DNA of 64,000 nucleotides from Mucilaginibacter flavus. GTDB taxonomy: Bacteria; Bacteroidota; Bacteroidia; Sphingobacteriales; Sphingobacteriaceae. A program made the position numbers and the translations under genes. The stretch is taken from positions 113,703-177,702 of the forward strand of contig NZ_JAUFPS010000096.1 of NCBI RefSeq assembly GCF_030409315.1, in the 5' to 3' direction. This document shows positions 43,239 through 53,400 of this stretch, in pieces. The notes beneath the pieces were generated by a model. The model was not told where the DNA came from. It worked only from the letters and a program-made list of their open reading frames with translations, and searched no databases. How positions within the stretch are numbered: the stretch's first letter is position 1; the number at the start of each line of letters is the position of its first letter.

Positions 43239-45020
43239 TTATTGCTCCTGCTCACTCATAGCCGTTATAGCCTGCAAAAACCAGGCTGCATGAGGCAGCC
43301 ACTGTTCTGTCCAGCGCCATTCGTTACCATTGTCTTCGGTACGGTAGTCTATACCACTGCCATCAGCATGGTCTTTAGCGCCGGTGATGCCGTTAGAGAT
43401 GCCGCCTTTACCAGATCCATGGCCAAAGTTTGAACTCATGTATGGTACGTTGTTTTTACCAAACTGGTACATAAAACATACGGAGTAAGGATTGCAGCCC
43501 AATATCCAGGAGAGCTGATTTGAGGCGTAAACCGATAGTGCTTTATTTACGCCCCACCCACTCTTTGCCGGGTAAACTAACCTGCCGCCTACAATGACGG
43601 CCGTAGCCAACGAGCCTAAACGCGCGTTTTCACCTTGCCACCACCAACCGGTTTCATTTTCATGAGGGATAAAAAAGCCATCCTGTACCTTATCACCTAA
43701 TCTGAAAGTTTGCCGGGCATAACCAAAAGGGTTGCTTACTTCGGCAGTTACCCGCAAATTATAATCCAATGCTTTTTTAATGGTGCTTAATCCAGCTGCC
43801 CTGTCAGCTTCGTTTTTCTCCTTACTTAAATACCTGCTCAAAGCCACAACCGGCATCCCGGCATCAGAAGCGTGCCAGTAAGGCCTCCCGCTATCATTGG
43901 CATAAAAATATCCTTCGGGACTAATTCGTTTCTCAATATTTTGGGCACGGGCGCGGGCCTGCTGCTGGTAGTAAACACTATCAGTAGCTATCCAAAGCTC
44001 GGTTGCGGCCATCAGGGCACAGTAATCATCAATAATGTTTTCCTTGCCGTCGTCGTCGTATTCGGTATTGTGAACCGCCAGGTGCGCATACGCCCGTTTT
44101 GCCGCCGCAAGGTACTCGGTCGATTTAAAATCGCCATCTTTTTTTAATTGTGAAATACGTGCAAGAGCGGCAATTGCCATACCTCCGCCTTCCCGAAACG
44201 CGCATTGATATTCGTTGGTAGTGACACTATTGGCCTTTAAACCAACTACCCGGCGAGCTTTAGGATCTTTATTGAAATAGCTAAACACAATCATATAAAA
44301 ATAGCCCTCTTTTGATAAGGCCCGCATCATGTAATCGGCGCCGTACAAAGCTTCATCAACCGTTTTATCATACATACCCAGATTATTTAAAGTTGCCGGG
44401 ATGTTTTGTACAGCGTTAACCATTGACCAGGTAACCAACGGAATTTGCTGCGGCGACATGTAATTGGCATAGGCCAGGTGCGAAAAATATTTACTTACAT
44501 CACCCGAAGCATCGCACCAGCCGCCGTGCAGATCAACAGTTTTATCGCTGCCGAATAATTGCATTTGTTTATCGGCTGCAAGTTCGGCTGGCGTATTTGC
44601 ACGCTGATGGTTGTAATAACCAATGATGGATGGTAACGTAGTTATCGCTAAAGCATTCCCACTAACATTAAACGCATCTGAAAGATATTGTTTTCCCTTT
44701 ATATTGATGCTAATCTTATAGATCCCGGGCTTTACCAATGCCGAAAAATCTGCCTGGTAAAAAAACGCTCCTTTAACCCATTGTTCAATTTGTTGCGGCC
44801 CCTTGAGCATTCCGGTAAAGCTTACTTTTCCGGCAACGTCCAAGAGCGTAAACTTTGTTCCAAGGCTAAGTCTTTCATCATTACGGATCACCGCCATCTT
44901 TGCGCCCCGGCTATCAAAAGCTACCTGATTAACGTAAATAACCGGCGTTGCAATGCAAACCCGGGCCAATAGAACAAGCAGGCAAACGGAAGCTATTTTC
45001 AATTGAATGGTAATACGCAT
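43239..45020 (-). CDS. GH9 family glycosidase with N-terminal Ig-like domain
   Basis: 593 residues. A signal peptide (ends near ARVCIATP) leads to a CelD_N-type Ig domain (about residues 25-110) and an (alpha/alpha)6 GH9 catalytic domain. The expected catalytic Asp motif DAGD is replaced by DASGD (GGWCDASGDVSKY), one residue longer, as in a subset of Bacteroidota GH9 proteins. Conserved late segments GWWWQGENARLGSLA and GCNPYSVCFMYQFG are present. GH9 enzymes usually invert beta-1,4-glucans; specificity is open because of the altered motif. It is convergent with the rhodanese gene. Confidence 0.88.
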   Translation of the reverse strand: MRITIQLKIASVCLLVLLARVCIATPVIYVNQVAFDSRGAKMAVIRNDERLSLGTKFTLLDVAGKVSFTGMLKGPQQIEQWVKGAFFYQADFSALVKPGIYKISINIKGKQYLSDAFNVSGNALAITTLPSIIGYYNHQRANTPAELAADKQMQLFGSDKTVDLHGGWCDASGDVSKYFSHLAYANYMSPQQIPLVTWSMVNAVQNIPATLNNLGMYDKTVDEALYGADYMMRALSKEGYFYMIVFSYFNKDPKARRVVGLKANSVTTNEYQCAFREGGGMAIAALARISQLKKDGDFKSTEYLAAAKRAYAHLAVHNTEYDDDGKENIIDDYCALMAATELWIATDSVYYQQQARARAQNIEKRISPEGYFYANDSGRPYWHASDAGMPVVALSRYLSKEKNEADRAAGLSTIKKALDYNLRVTAEVSNPFGYARQTFRLGDKVQDGFFIPHENETGWWWQGENARLGSLATAVIVGGRLVYPAKSGWGVNKALSVYASNQLSWILGCNPYSVCFMYQFGKNNVPYMSSNFGHGSGKGGISNGITGAKDHADGSGIDYRTEDNGNEWRWTEQWLPHAAWFLQAITAMSEQEQ

Positions 45021-45225
45021 AATAAATTTTATGGGATGGATAACAAATGCAAATTACTGTTATTAAACAGAAGCTTTTGCAGCACAGGGCATAAATATCA
45101 ATCTCAATAAACCCTATATTAACACTACAGTATTGGGGCGATAATTCCTTAATGATTGAATAACAATAAATTACGCCCCTGATATTTATAAAAATTTAAA
45201 TTGCCCCGGTACACTTTTATTTAGG

Positions 45226-45233
45226 TAGCTTTG
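45226..45233 (+). promoter_or_regulatory. -7 promoter element of candidate RNA
   Basis: TAGCTTTG matches TAnnTTTG in the 396-bp gap between the GH9 gene and the 113-residue protein gene. It predicts a transcript starting near 45238-45241 that covers the hairpins described next. Confidence 0.55.
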
Positions 45234-45235
45234 AA

Positions 45236-45398
45236 TTATCATGTGGTAATATTATTCCGGGGAGTTTTACCCCATTCGGCCACAATGATAAAACAGCAAA
45301 TCGCAATTTATTAATAGTAAGGCCAGGTAAATAAAACCTGTTCTTGAAGATAGTTTGAAGCCCCTGTAAATGAATACCTACAGGGGCTTTATTTTTTT
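45236..45398 (+). ncRNA. Candidate structured RNA or leader ending in terminator
   Basis: Arms TTATCATGTGG (45236-45246) and CCACAATGATAA (45280-45291) pair with one bulge; the stretch inside holds a GGGG/CCCC hairpin (45259-45262, 45270-45273). A CAGGT/ACCTG hairpin follows (around 45325-45340), then a perfect 11-bp terminator stem AAGCCCCTGTA/TACAGGGGCTT (45358-45368, 45379-45389) and a T-run. A -7 promoter motif precedes it. The whole is compatible with a free sRNA or an attenuating leader for the gene at 45417, 19 bases downstream. No known RNA class was recognised. Confidence 0.5.
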
Positions 45399-45416
45399 AT
45401 ACAGATCAAATATATC

Positions 45417-45758
45417 ATGGAAGAAAGAAAGTATTTAACTACCTGGAAAAGGTATATGCCCGTTATCCGTTTGCATTTAAAGAAAAGTTTAAATGAAGAT
45501 CAACAATTTAAACTCAATATTACGGATTTTGAGTCGGCCGGCGACCGTGGTAAATCTGGTTATACCTTCAATATCAACATTGAAAACGGCAAGGTAACCA
45601 ACAATATAAGCAGTTCGGCAGTAGCACGTGATCTATTTGAAGCTATTAAAGAAGATGAAGCCGTGAAAGCGATGTTATTGGATAAAAACGTTAAAATAAG
45701 CGTGGGTAAGTCTTTTATGCTTAGCATAAAAACCACACATCTTTCTACCTATAGATAG
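45417..45758 (+). CDS. Conserved-looking hypothetical protein, small
   Basis: 113 residues, predicted soluble, alternating charged and hydrophobic positions, no signal peptide or membrane helix. The N-terminal part is basic (RKYLTTWKRYMPVIRLHLKK), the rest mixed alpha/beta. No family recognised. It starts 19 bases after the terminator-like T-run of the candidate RNA, so its expression may depend on readthrough. The ATG start is the only reasonable one. Confidence 0.6.
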   Translation: MEERKYLTTWKRYMPVIRLHLKKSLNEDQQFKLNITDFESAGDRGKSGYTFNINIENGKVTNNISSSAVARDLFEAIKEDEAVKAMLLDKNVKISVGKSFMLSIKTTHLSTYR

Positions 45759-45770
45759 TATCGTGCCAAA

Positions 45771-45817
45771 GCGCATAAAAAGGAAGCAGTTTAAAACTAC
45801 TTCCTTTTTTTATGCGC
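45771..45817. terminator. Bidirectional terminator, overlapping GH20 stop codon
   Basis: Arms GCGCATAAAAAGGAAG and CTTCCTTTTTTTATGCGC, with an additional AGTT/AACT pairing in the loop. The GH20 stop codon (45797-45799) lies inside the stem, so the terminal His-Lys-Lys-Arg-Lys codons form part of the hairpin. It serves both convergent genes. Confidence 0.8.
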
Positions 45818-47563
45818 TTTACTTTTTGACGATTTTGAGGAACTTTTATGGCTGCTGCCGGATGATTTTGATTTTTTTGACGATTTATGCCCCTTCTTCT
45901 CCTTTTTTGAATGCGAATGTTTCTCGCTGTGGTGACGACGGCGCCCTTCGCTCCGCTCTGATTTTTCAACTACTCGTGGAGCAAAATCAATTGCTTCGGG
46001 ATGGGCATTAATGTCAAACGGATTAAAGTAATAGATTCCCGCCGCGTCCCAGTTTTTAAAACCGGCTTGCAGGCGTTGGTTAAAATCAGTTTCGTTTTTT
46101 ACCTCGGGGGCTGTCCAGCCCGCTTCTGCCAAACCGGCTATACGTGGGAAAAGCACAAAATCAAGTCGTTTTTCTGAAGCTATTTTCTCTGTCCAGATAT
46201 TGGCCTGCACGCCAAGGATATTACCCGAGCTGATAGTTTGCGGCGATAGCTGTTTTTCGGGGAAGTTATAAAGATCGGATACCCGGTTAAACTGTCCGTT
46301 CCATTTGCGACCGGCTACCTGGCTTGCATCCTGCACAAAATCAAGATAAAATGGTAAACGCGGGCAAAGTACCACCTGGTAGTTTTTTTGCAAAGCCATA
46401 CTTAGCTGGCCCGGCAGGTTTTGCCGCCACCAAAATATAATGGTTTTGTCGGTTGGCATATCAGTCGGCACCGCTTCGTCCCACGCCAAAATCTTACTAC
46501 CCAAACTTGTAACCGTATCCGTCATTCGTTTAAAAAAATAACGCTCCAATACGCCCACATCCGCAAAACCTTTGTTTTGCATCATCCGGGCAATGGTAGT
46601 ATCTAACGACCATGCTTTAACACCTAAAACCACTTCATCGCCACCCAGGTGCATCATTTTTGACGGGAATATAGCACTGGTTTCCCTGATGATATCGCCT
46701 AAATACTGGTATGTTTTTTCATTAGCCGGGTTAAATGTAAAATTGGGGAACCCGGCGACACTCCCACCTGAATACTCGGGATAGGCCCTGTTAGCTGCAG
46801 TGGCATGGCCTGGCATATCAATCTCGGGAATAACGATGATGAAACGCTGCGCGGCATAGGCTACAATCTCGCGTAAATCATTTTGGGTGTAGTACTTGGG
46901 TTGCGCATCCCTGGTGGTGTCGCTGTAATCGCCCATACCACCTTCTAAAGCCAGTTTAGGATATTTTTTTATTTCAATACGCCAGCCTTGTACATCGGTA
47001 AGGTGCCAGTGAAATTTGTTTAGCTTATAGTACGCCATCTGATCCAGAATCTGCTTAACTTTTTGCTTGCCGAAGAAATGCCTGGCCTCGTCAAGCATTA
47101 AACCGCGCCATTGGTAACGCGGTTCGTCGGTAATTTCTGCCGATGGCAGGGTAATGCTGGTGCCATCGCCCTGCGGCTGTCCTTTAACGATCTGCAATAA
47201 AGAAATCAGGCCATAAAAAATGCCTTCTTTGTTAGATGAAGATACGATAATACGATCCGGTGCTATTTTGAGCGAATAAGCGCCATTGATCTGTTGTGCT
47301 TTAACCAATTGAAGTTTGATAACACTAACCGAATCACTGTTAACAACGGCAACTGACAAGCCTTTGGCTTTAAGTATTTCCTTTTGAAAATAAACGGCTA
47401 AAGATGAGAGCGAAGTATCACTTACACCAACGGTAGCGTGATTATTAAAATTAAACTGCCCGGTACCATTTACTACCGACCGCGGCTGAGGGATTATATT
47501 TAAGTTTTGCGCTTTTAAGTATCCTGAAAATAAAAGAAGTACTGCTAAAAATCTAAATTTCAT
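45797..47563 (-). CDS. GH20 beta-N-acetylhexosaminidase with basic C-terminal tail
   Basis: 588 residues. Signal peptide to about residue 18, a GH20b-type N-terminal domain, then the (beta/alpha)8 GH20 catalytic domain with the FHWHLTDVQGWRIEIK segment and the catalytic pair D309-E310 (HLGGDE). The enzyme removes terminal GlcNAc/GalNAc from chitin-like or glycoprotein glycans by substrate assistance. The last about 56 residues (533-588) are a Lys/Ser/His/Arg-rich tail with almost no hydrophobic residues, not part of the GH20 fold. It may tether the enzyme to acidic surfaces or nucleic acid; this is inference. Confidence 0.93.
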   Translation of the reverse strand: MKFRFLAVLLLFSGYLKAQNLNIIPQPRSVVNGTGQFNFNNHATVGVSDTSLSSLAVYFQKEILKAKGLSVAVVNSDSVSVIKLQLVKAQQINGAYSLKIAPDRIIVSSSNKEGIFYGLISLLQIVKGQPQGDGTSITLPSAEITDEPRYQWRGLMLDEARHFFGKQKVKQILDQMAYYKLNKFHWHLTDVQGWRIEIKKYPKLALEGGMGDYSDTTRDAQPKYYTQNDLREIVAYAAQRFIIVIPEIDMPGHATAANRAYPEYSGGSVAGFPNFTFNPANEKTYQYLGDIIRETSAIFPSKMMHLGGDEVVLGVKAWSLDTTIARMMQNKGFADVGVLERYFFKRMTDTVTSLGSKILAWDEAVPTDMPTDKTIIFWWRQNLPGQLSMALQKNYQVVLCPRLPFYLDFVQDASQVAGRKWNGQFNRVSDLYNFPEKQLSPQTISSGNILGVQANIWTEKIASEKRLDFVLFPRIAGLAEAGWTAPEVKNETDFNQRLQAGFKNWDAAGIYYFNPFDINAHPEAIDFAPRVVEKSERSEGRRRHHSEKHSHSKKEKKGHKSSKKSKSSGSSHKSSSKSSKSKAHKKRK

Positions 47564-47758
47564 TCAAAAACAAGTTCTAATTATTGGGGGTGCGCTATGA
47601 TAGGGATTTTTCTGCTAAATCGATGCAATTAATTTGCAATATGTGCATAACGGTTTAGTTACAGTAGCTAAACCGTTTTAACAGCATAACGTGTCTTGAA
47701 TGAAAAAACAAGCGTAGTTCCCTCACCAGGAGTTAAAACGGAACTATATGTTTTGCTC

Positions 47759-48643
47759 CTATCCCTCCATTAAATTCATAATTGCCCCTACTATGGCACC
47801 GTAAGCCAGCACGGGGGCGGCAGCATACGATATTTTCTTTTTCCAGTTTACATATCTATCATTAATAAAATTGTTCCAGTTGTAGGCATTAAGCTGGGCA
47901 CGGCCGTAGGTAATGCTTGGTTCTGTAATTTTGGTAGTATGCCACCATCCCGAAGGGAAAAACAGGGTTTCGCCTTCCAACAAGTGAAGTACTATCGGCT
48001 CAACATCTTTATATAAAGGGAATTTTTCGTAATCAGGATTAAGGAAGTTAATTTGAGAAAACTTAGGATTATCAGGGTATGGGTACATGTTTTGCGTTTG
48101 GCTCGGCGGGTACATGTAAAACACCTTTGAACCGTATACCTGGGTTATTTGTGTATGCATAAATAACGCATCATAATGCAAATAAGGAAAGCTTGAACCA
48201 TTACCGCCTAAAAACAACTCGTGCACGGTAGTACCTTGCAATAATTGCTTTGGCATCAGCTTGCTGTGTACCCTGTCGCTTTTGCCATATACCAATTGAG
48301 GCGAGAAATCGGCCATCAATTCGGGAAACACTTTTTTGATATCGAAGTTGAAAGGATACGGCGCGCGGTTTTCAGCGGTTGATATCATGATCCTGTCAAT
48401 AGCCTCGGCCATGGTATAAGTTACACCATCAATGGTTTTCTTTATGTGACCGTAATTTTTTTTATAAAACTCCGGCGTATGCTTGCCCAGGGCAGGCCAG
48501 TTTTTGGCCGCGTCGGTAATAATTACCGGGCGCGATTTATTTACATATTCTTTAATAAACTCCTCACCAGATAAGTTGGTTCTTTTATCAACGGTGATAA
48601 TGGATTTGCCCGAAACTTGTTCAAGCATAGTACTCTGTTCCAT
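47759..48643 (-). CDS. Cupin-8/JmjC-like Fe(II)/2-oxoglutarate dioxygenase
   Basis: 294 residues. The jelly-roll carries the HxD...H iron triad H156, D158 (LHYDAL) and H235 (GWWHTTKI), and the N-terminal RPVIITDAAKNWPAL segment is typical of the cupin-8 group. Members hydroxylate proteins or small molecules; the substrate here is unknown. A hydrophobic C-terminal segment (AAPVLAYGAIVGAIMNLM) might anchor it. It is transcribed with no obvious partner, downstream of the efflux operon terminator. Confidence 0.87.
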   Translation of the reverse strand: MEQSTMLEQVSGKSIITVDKRTNLSGEEFIKEYVNKSRPVIITDAAKNWPALGKHTPEFYKKNYGHIKKTIDGVTYTMAEAIDRIMISTAENRAPYPFNFDIKKVFPELMADFSPQLVYGKSDRVHSKLMPKQLLQGTTVHELFLGGNGSSFPYLHYDALFMHTQITQVYGSKVFYMYPPSQTQNMYPYPDNPKFSQINFLNPDYEKFPLYKDVEPIVLHLLEGETLFFPSGWWHTTKITEPSITYGRAQLNAYNWNNFINDRYVNWKKKISYAAAPVLAYGAIVGAIMNLMEG

Positions 48644-48820
48644 GTAATTGCGACAATCAAAAGGTAATTAATTAAAGGTGCAACAAACGTACACAATTTA
48701 TTAACCCTCAGTATATTGCCAATTTTTTATTCATGAAATATTCATTTTGGGAATAAAATTCTGTTGGACAAAAGATTTATGGATTAAAGACAAAGGACAG
48801 AAGCTTGGAAAATCGACGTA

Positions 48821-48859
48821 AACAAAAAGGGAAGCTACTTTTGTAACTTCCCTTTTGTT
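48821..48859 (-). terminator. Terminator of the RND efflux operon
   Basis: Stem AACAAAAAGGGAAG with CTTCCCTTTTGTT, an additional TAC/GTA inner pairing and a TTTT loop. In the minus direction it ends in TTTTTGTTT, 24 bases after the TolC-like gene stop. Confidence 0.8.
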
Positions 48860-48882
48860 TATTGTATCAATTAATTAAAAAA

Positions 48883-50307
48883 TTATTTCCAGCCGCCACC
48901 TAATGATCTGTAAAGATCGGCCGTTGCGCTTAGTTCATCTCTTTTGATAGACGCTAATTCAAGCTCGCCTTGCAACACGTTGCCCTGGGCGGTAATCACT
49001 TCAAGATAGTTAGCTAAACCGTTTTTAAACAACATGCTGGCATTGGTAGTAGCTTGCTGTAATGTTTTAACACGGTTGGCTGCAATAGCCTGTTCCTGTT
49101 TTAGCTTTTCTATTTTAACCATAGCATCAGATACCTCGCCAACGGCATTTAATACCGATTGCCTGAATTGTAATACCGTTTTTTCGCGGTTAACTTTGGC
49201 AACCTCGTATTGTGTACTCAATTCTTTATGTTGTAACAGGGGCTGAACCACACTACCGGCTACGATGCCGAATAGCGAAGCTGGAATATTGAACCAGTTG
49301 CTGGCTTTAAAAGAGTTTACACCACCACTTGCAGTGATCCTTAAAGCCGGGTACATTTCGGCTTTGGTGATACCTACGTTAGCATTGGCAATGGTTAAAT
49401 CCAATTCGTGGCTGCGCACGTCCGGCCTGCGGCTTACAATAGCCGATGGCACACCTGCAGATAATGCTTCAGGGAATTTTACTTCGCTTAGTGTTCCGCT
49501 GCGTTCTACGCTGTTTGGTAAAGTACCTGCCAATATACTTAAGGCATTTTCCTGTACGGCAACGTTACGTTCAAACTGTGGCACTAACTGAGCCGCGGCT
49601 TGTTGCTGTGCTTCAGCCTGTTGTACGGCTAATAAAGTAACCTGGCCTGCATCGTATTGTAAACGAATAATGCGTAAGGTACTATCATTTAATTTAACGT
49701 TCTTTTTGGCTATCTCCAATTGCTCATCAAGCATCAACAGGTTGTAATAACCTTGCGATACACTGGATACAATATTAGTTTGGATAGCCTTCTTTGCCTC
49801 GGTAGTTTGAAGATATTGCGCCAATGCAGTGCGGCTTTGATTACGGATTTTACCCCAGATATCAGCCTCCCATGAAAGGGCAAGGTTTGCCGAATAATCT
49901 TCAACGTGCTTTGTGCCAATATTATACTGGGCAATACTTAAACCATTTAAGCTGTTATCAGATGGCCTGCTGCTGCTGCCGGTTACATTTAAAGCAACCG
50001 TTGGCACATAGTTCCATTTTACCTGTTTAAATAGCAGTTGTGCAGCGTCTATATTTTTAACGGCTATCTGCATGTCATAATTTTTAGCTATGGCGCTATC
50101 AATTAGTTTTTGCAGCGGGGCATCGGTAAAAAAGTTTTTCCATTGCAAGTCGGCAATGCTGCTGGTATCAGCCGTAGTAACTACCGCTGTGCTCCTGAAA
50201 CTTGCAGGAAGCTCTGGTTTGGGCGTGGCTACATCTTTTGATACTTTACAGGCGCTTAAAAAGGCTGTAAGCAATACAAAAGCAGTAGCGTTTATATATG
50301 ATTTCAT
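48883..50307 (-). CDS. Outer-membrane efflux lipoprotein (TolC/OprM, NodT family)
   Basis: 474 residues, lipoprotein signal ending at Cys20 (FLSAC). Two tandem outer-membrane efflux repeats with long alpha-helical hairpins (IRLQYDAGQVTLLAVQQAEAQ; LFKNGLANYLEVITAQGNVLQ) give the tunnel architecture. It is the outer-membrane channel of the RND operon, last in the run. The 122-bp gap before it holds an imperfect hairpin of the same repeat type as the gap before acrB. Confidence 0.95.
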   Translation of the reverse strand: MKSYINATAFVLLTAFLSACKVSKDVATPKPELPASFRSTAVVTTADTSSIADLQWKNFFTDAPLQKLIDSAIAKNYDMQIAVKNIDAAQLLFKQVKWNYVPTVALNVTGSSSRPSDNSLNGLSIAQYNIGTKHVEDYSANLALSWEADIWGKIRNQSRTALAQYLQTTEAKKAIQTNIVSSVSQGYYNLLMLDEQLEIAKKNVKLNDSTLRIIRLQYDAGQVTLLAVQQAEAQQQAAAQLVPQFERNVAVQENALSILAGTLPNSVERSGTLSEVKFPEALSAGVPSAIVSRRPDVRSHELDLTIANANVGITKAEMYPALRITASGGVNSFKASNWFNIPASLFGIVAGSVVQPLLQHKELSTQYEVAKVNREKTVLQFRQSVLNAVGEVSDAMVKIEKLKQEQAIAANRVKTLQQATTNASMLFKNGLANYLEVITAQGNVLQGELELASIKRDELSATADLYRSLGGGWK

Positions 50308-50337
50308 TGTTTTTATTTTTAGTATTCAGTAGTTAGT

Positions 50338-50406
50338 ATCAGGTATCAAGACAGGATTTGCTTTTGCACTTACCCTTTCCGTCATATCCCTGTCTTGATT
50401 CCTGAT
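50338..50406. repeat. Inverted repeat in acrB-oprM intercistronic gap
   Basis: Arms ATCAGGTATCAAGACAGG (50338-50355) and CCTGTCTTGATTCCTGAT (50389-50406), 17 of 18 bases complementary, separated by 33 nt. It shares the TCAAGACAG motif with the element in the other gap of the operon. Confidence 0.75.
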
Positions 50407-50429
50407 TCTTAACTCTCGACTCTGATTCC

Positions 50430-53400
50430 TTAATTTCCTTGCAGTTCTAATTCTTCTGCTTCAACGTTATGACCATTGATAGATTTACCAGCTCCATTAC
50501 CGTTTAGCACAGCTACCGGAACGCCGGTAATTTTTTCCTGTAATGCCTGGAATATTACATACAACACCGGTATGATAAATAAACCTAATATTACCCCGGA
50601 TACCATCCCGCCTGCGGCGCCTATACTGATAGAGTGATTACCTTGTGCAGATGGACCTGTTGCTATACTCATCGGGAATAAACCAAATACGAAGGCAAGC
50701 GAGGTCATGATGATTGGGCGAATCCTGAGTTGCGCCGCTTCAATTGCCGACTGTACCAGTCCGTGCCCTGCTTTGCGCCTTTGCACCGCGAACTCCACAA
50801 TCAAGATGGCATTTTTGGCTAACAAACCGATGAGCATGATGAGTGCTACCTGTACATAAATGTTGTTTTCGATGCCGGTTAAACCCAATACGATGAACAC
50901 ACCAAATAAACCGGTAGGTATTGAAAGTATTACCGCCAACGGTAAAATATAGCTTTCATACTGTGCTGATAATAAGAAATATACAAACACCAAACAAAGT
51001 ATAAATATCACTGCCGATTGACCGCCGGAGGCTATCTCCTCACGGGTTTGGCCAGAGAACTCATAAGAGAAACCAGATGGTAACTGCTCCTGGGCTGTTT
51101 CCTGGATAGCTTTGATCGCATCACCTGAGCTGTAACCCGGTTTAGGAATGGCATTAACCTCGATAGAGTTAAACAGGTTATAACGCGAGGCGGTTTCTGA
51201 ACCATACACACGGGTTAATTTAACCAACGTATTAATAGGTACGTTTTCGCCAGCCTTGTTTTTAACAAATACACGGTCAATTGCAGATGCGTCTGTCCTA
51301 TCGGAAATATCAGCCTGAACAATTACACGGTAATATTTACCGAAGCGGTTAAAGTCTGATGCCTGGGCGGTACCGAAGTAAGCCTGCATGGTTGATAAAA
51401 TGTCTTTAACACTTACACCCAGCTGGTTGGCCTTTTCATCATCAACTTCTAATTGTAATTGAGGATAATCTGCCTTGTAAGATGTAAAGGCGAAAGCAAC
51501 CGCTGGTTTCTGCATTAGCTTCCCGATAAAGTTATTGGCTACGCCACTGAATTTATCTAACCTGCCATTGGTTTTATCCTGTAGCACCACATCAAGTGCT
51601 TCTACGTTACTAAAACCGGGAACAGTTGGGAAACTGAACACGAAGAAGGTACCGCCGGGTATAGCACCCAATTTCCCCCTTACTATGTTTTGGATATCGT
51701 CGATATTCTTAACCGCGCCCCTTTCTTCGTTAGGTTTTAATAAAAGGAAGATAACACCCGCTGATGGGCTGCTGGATTGTGTTAAAAAGTTAAAACCCGA
51801 TAACGCCGTAACAAATCGTGCTGATGGCAGCGTTTTCAGCGCGTCTTCGGCCAGTTTAAAGGTTTTATTAGTACCACTTAGCGACGTACCGGATGGCGTG
51901 TTAACAGCTATAGCCACAAAGCCCTGATCCTCTGTAGGAATAAAGCCCGTTTTGGTTTTATTCATCATAAAAACGGTTGCCGCAACTATAAGCGCAAGGC
52001 CGGCCATACTAATCCATTTATTGCGGATCAGAATTTTCAGACCACCAATATACCTGTTTGTCATGTAGTTAAAACTACCATTAAAGCCAGCGTAAAATTT
52101 ATCTACAAAGCCTTTTTTTGGTGCACCATGGCCGCCCTCGGCATGTTTGTTCTTTAAGAACAAAGCAGCTAAAGCAGGACTTAAAGTTAAAGCGTTAACA
52201 GCCGATATAATAATGGCTATAGCCATAGTTAAGGCAAACTGACGGTAAAATATACCTGTTGAACCAGTCATGAAACTCACCGGTAAAAACACGGCCGCCA
52301 TAACCAGCGTAATAGATATAATAGCACCGGTAATTTCGTGCATGGCTTCGGTTGTGGCCGCTTTCGGAGTAAGACTTGGATCGTGCTCCATTTTGGCGTG
52401 TACAGCCTCTACCACCACAATGGCGTCATCCACCACAATACCTATGGCCAGTACCAATGCAAACAACGTTAAAAGGTTTACCGAGAAGCCAAACAGGTTC
52501 ATGAAGAAGAACGTACCGATAATAGCAACCGGAACGGCGATAGCCGGGATCAAGGTAGATCTGAAATCCTGCAGGAACAGGAACACCACGATAAACACCA
52601 ATATGAAGGCTTCTACCAAGGTATGTTCAACCTGGTTGATAGATTCATCCAAATCCGTTTTGGTACGGTAGAACTGGTTGTATTTAATACCTGCCGGGAA
52701 ATCTTTCGACAGTTTTACCATGAGCTTATCAATGTTGATCTGAATTTCGTTGGCATTTGAGCCCGATAGCTGTATAATACCGATAATGATACCATCGTGC
52801 CCATTCAGGTTACTTACACTGTTATAAGAGTAAGCACCCAATTCAACACGGGCTACATCTTTCAGATGTAATACAGAACCATCTGCATTTGCGCGGATAG
52901 CTATATTCTGATATTCTTCGGGTTTGGTAAGTTTACCTTTATATTTAATTACATACTCAAAAGCCTCGTTGCTGCGCTCGCCAAACTTACCAGGCGCGGC
53001 TTCCAGGTTTTTATCCTGAATAGCTGCCATTACCTCGGCCGGGGTGATTTTGTAAGCGGCCATTTGGGTTGGATTAAGCCAAACACGCATAGAGTAATCT
53101 TTAACACCACCAAAAATACTGGCCGATCCTACACCCTGGATACGTTTCATCTCGGGTACAATGTTGATCTGCGCGTAGTTGGCTACAAAGGTTTGATCGT
53201 ATTTTTTAGGATCTTCTGAGTAGATAGCCATTGCGCCGATGAAGCTGTTTTGTTGTTTGGTAGTAGTTATACCATACTGAACAACCTCGGCAGGTAACTG
53301 ACTGGTAGCCTGCGATACACGGTTTTGAACGTTTACCGCGGCCTGATCCGGATCGGTACCTTGCTTAAAGTAAACGGTGATACCCAATGTACCGTCGTTA

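Noticed and set aside
45797..45964. GH20 basic tail as a frameshift artefact
   Set aside because: The frame is continuous from the GH20 domain and the tail is consistently Lys/Ser/His-rich; an artefact is possible but not supported by the sequence.
51535..52671. Two plus-strand frames of 130 and 133 codons inside acrB
   Set aside because: Antisense to a conserved RND permease; Ser/Thr/Ala-rich translation typical of a shadow frame.
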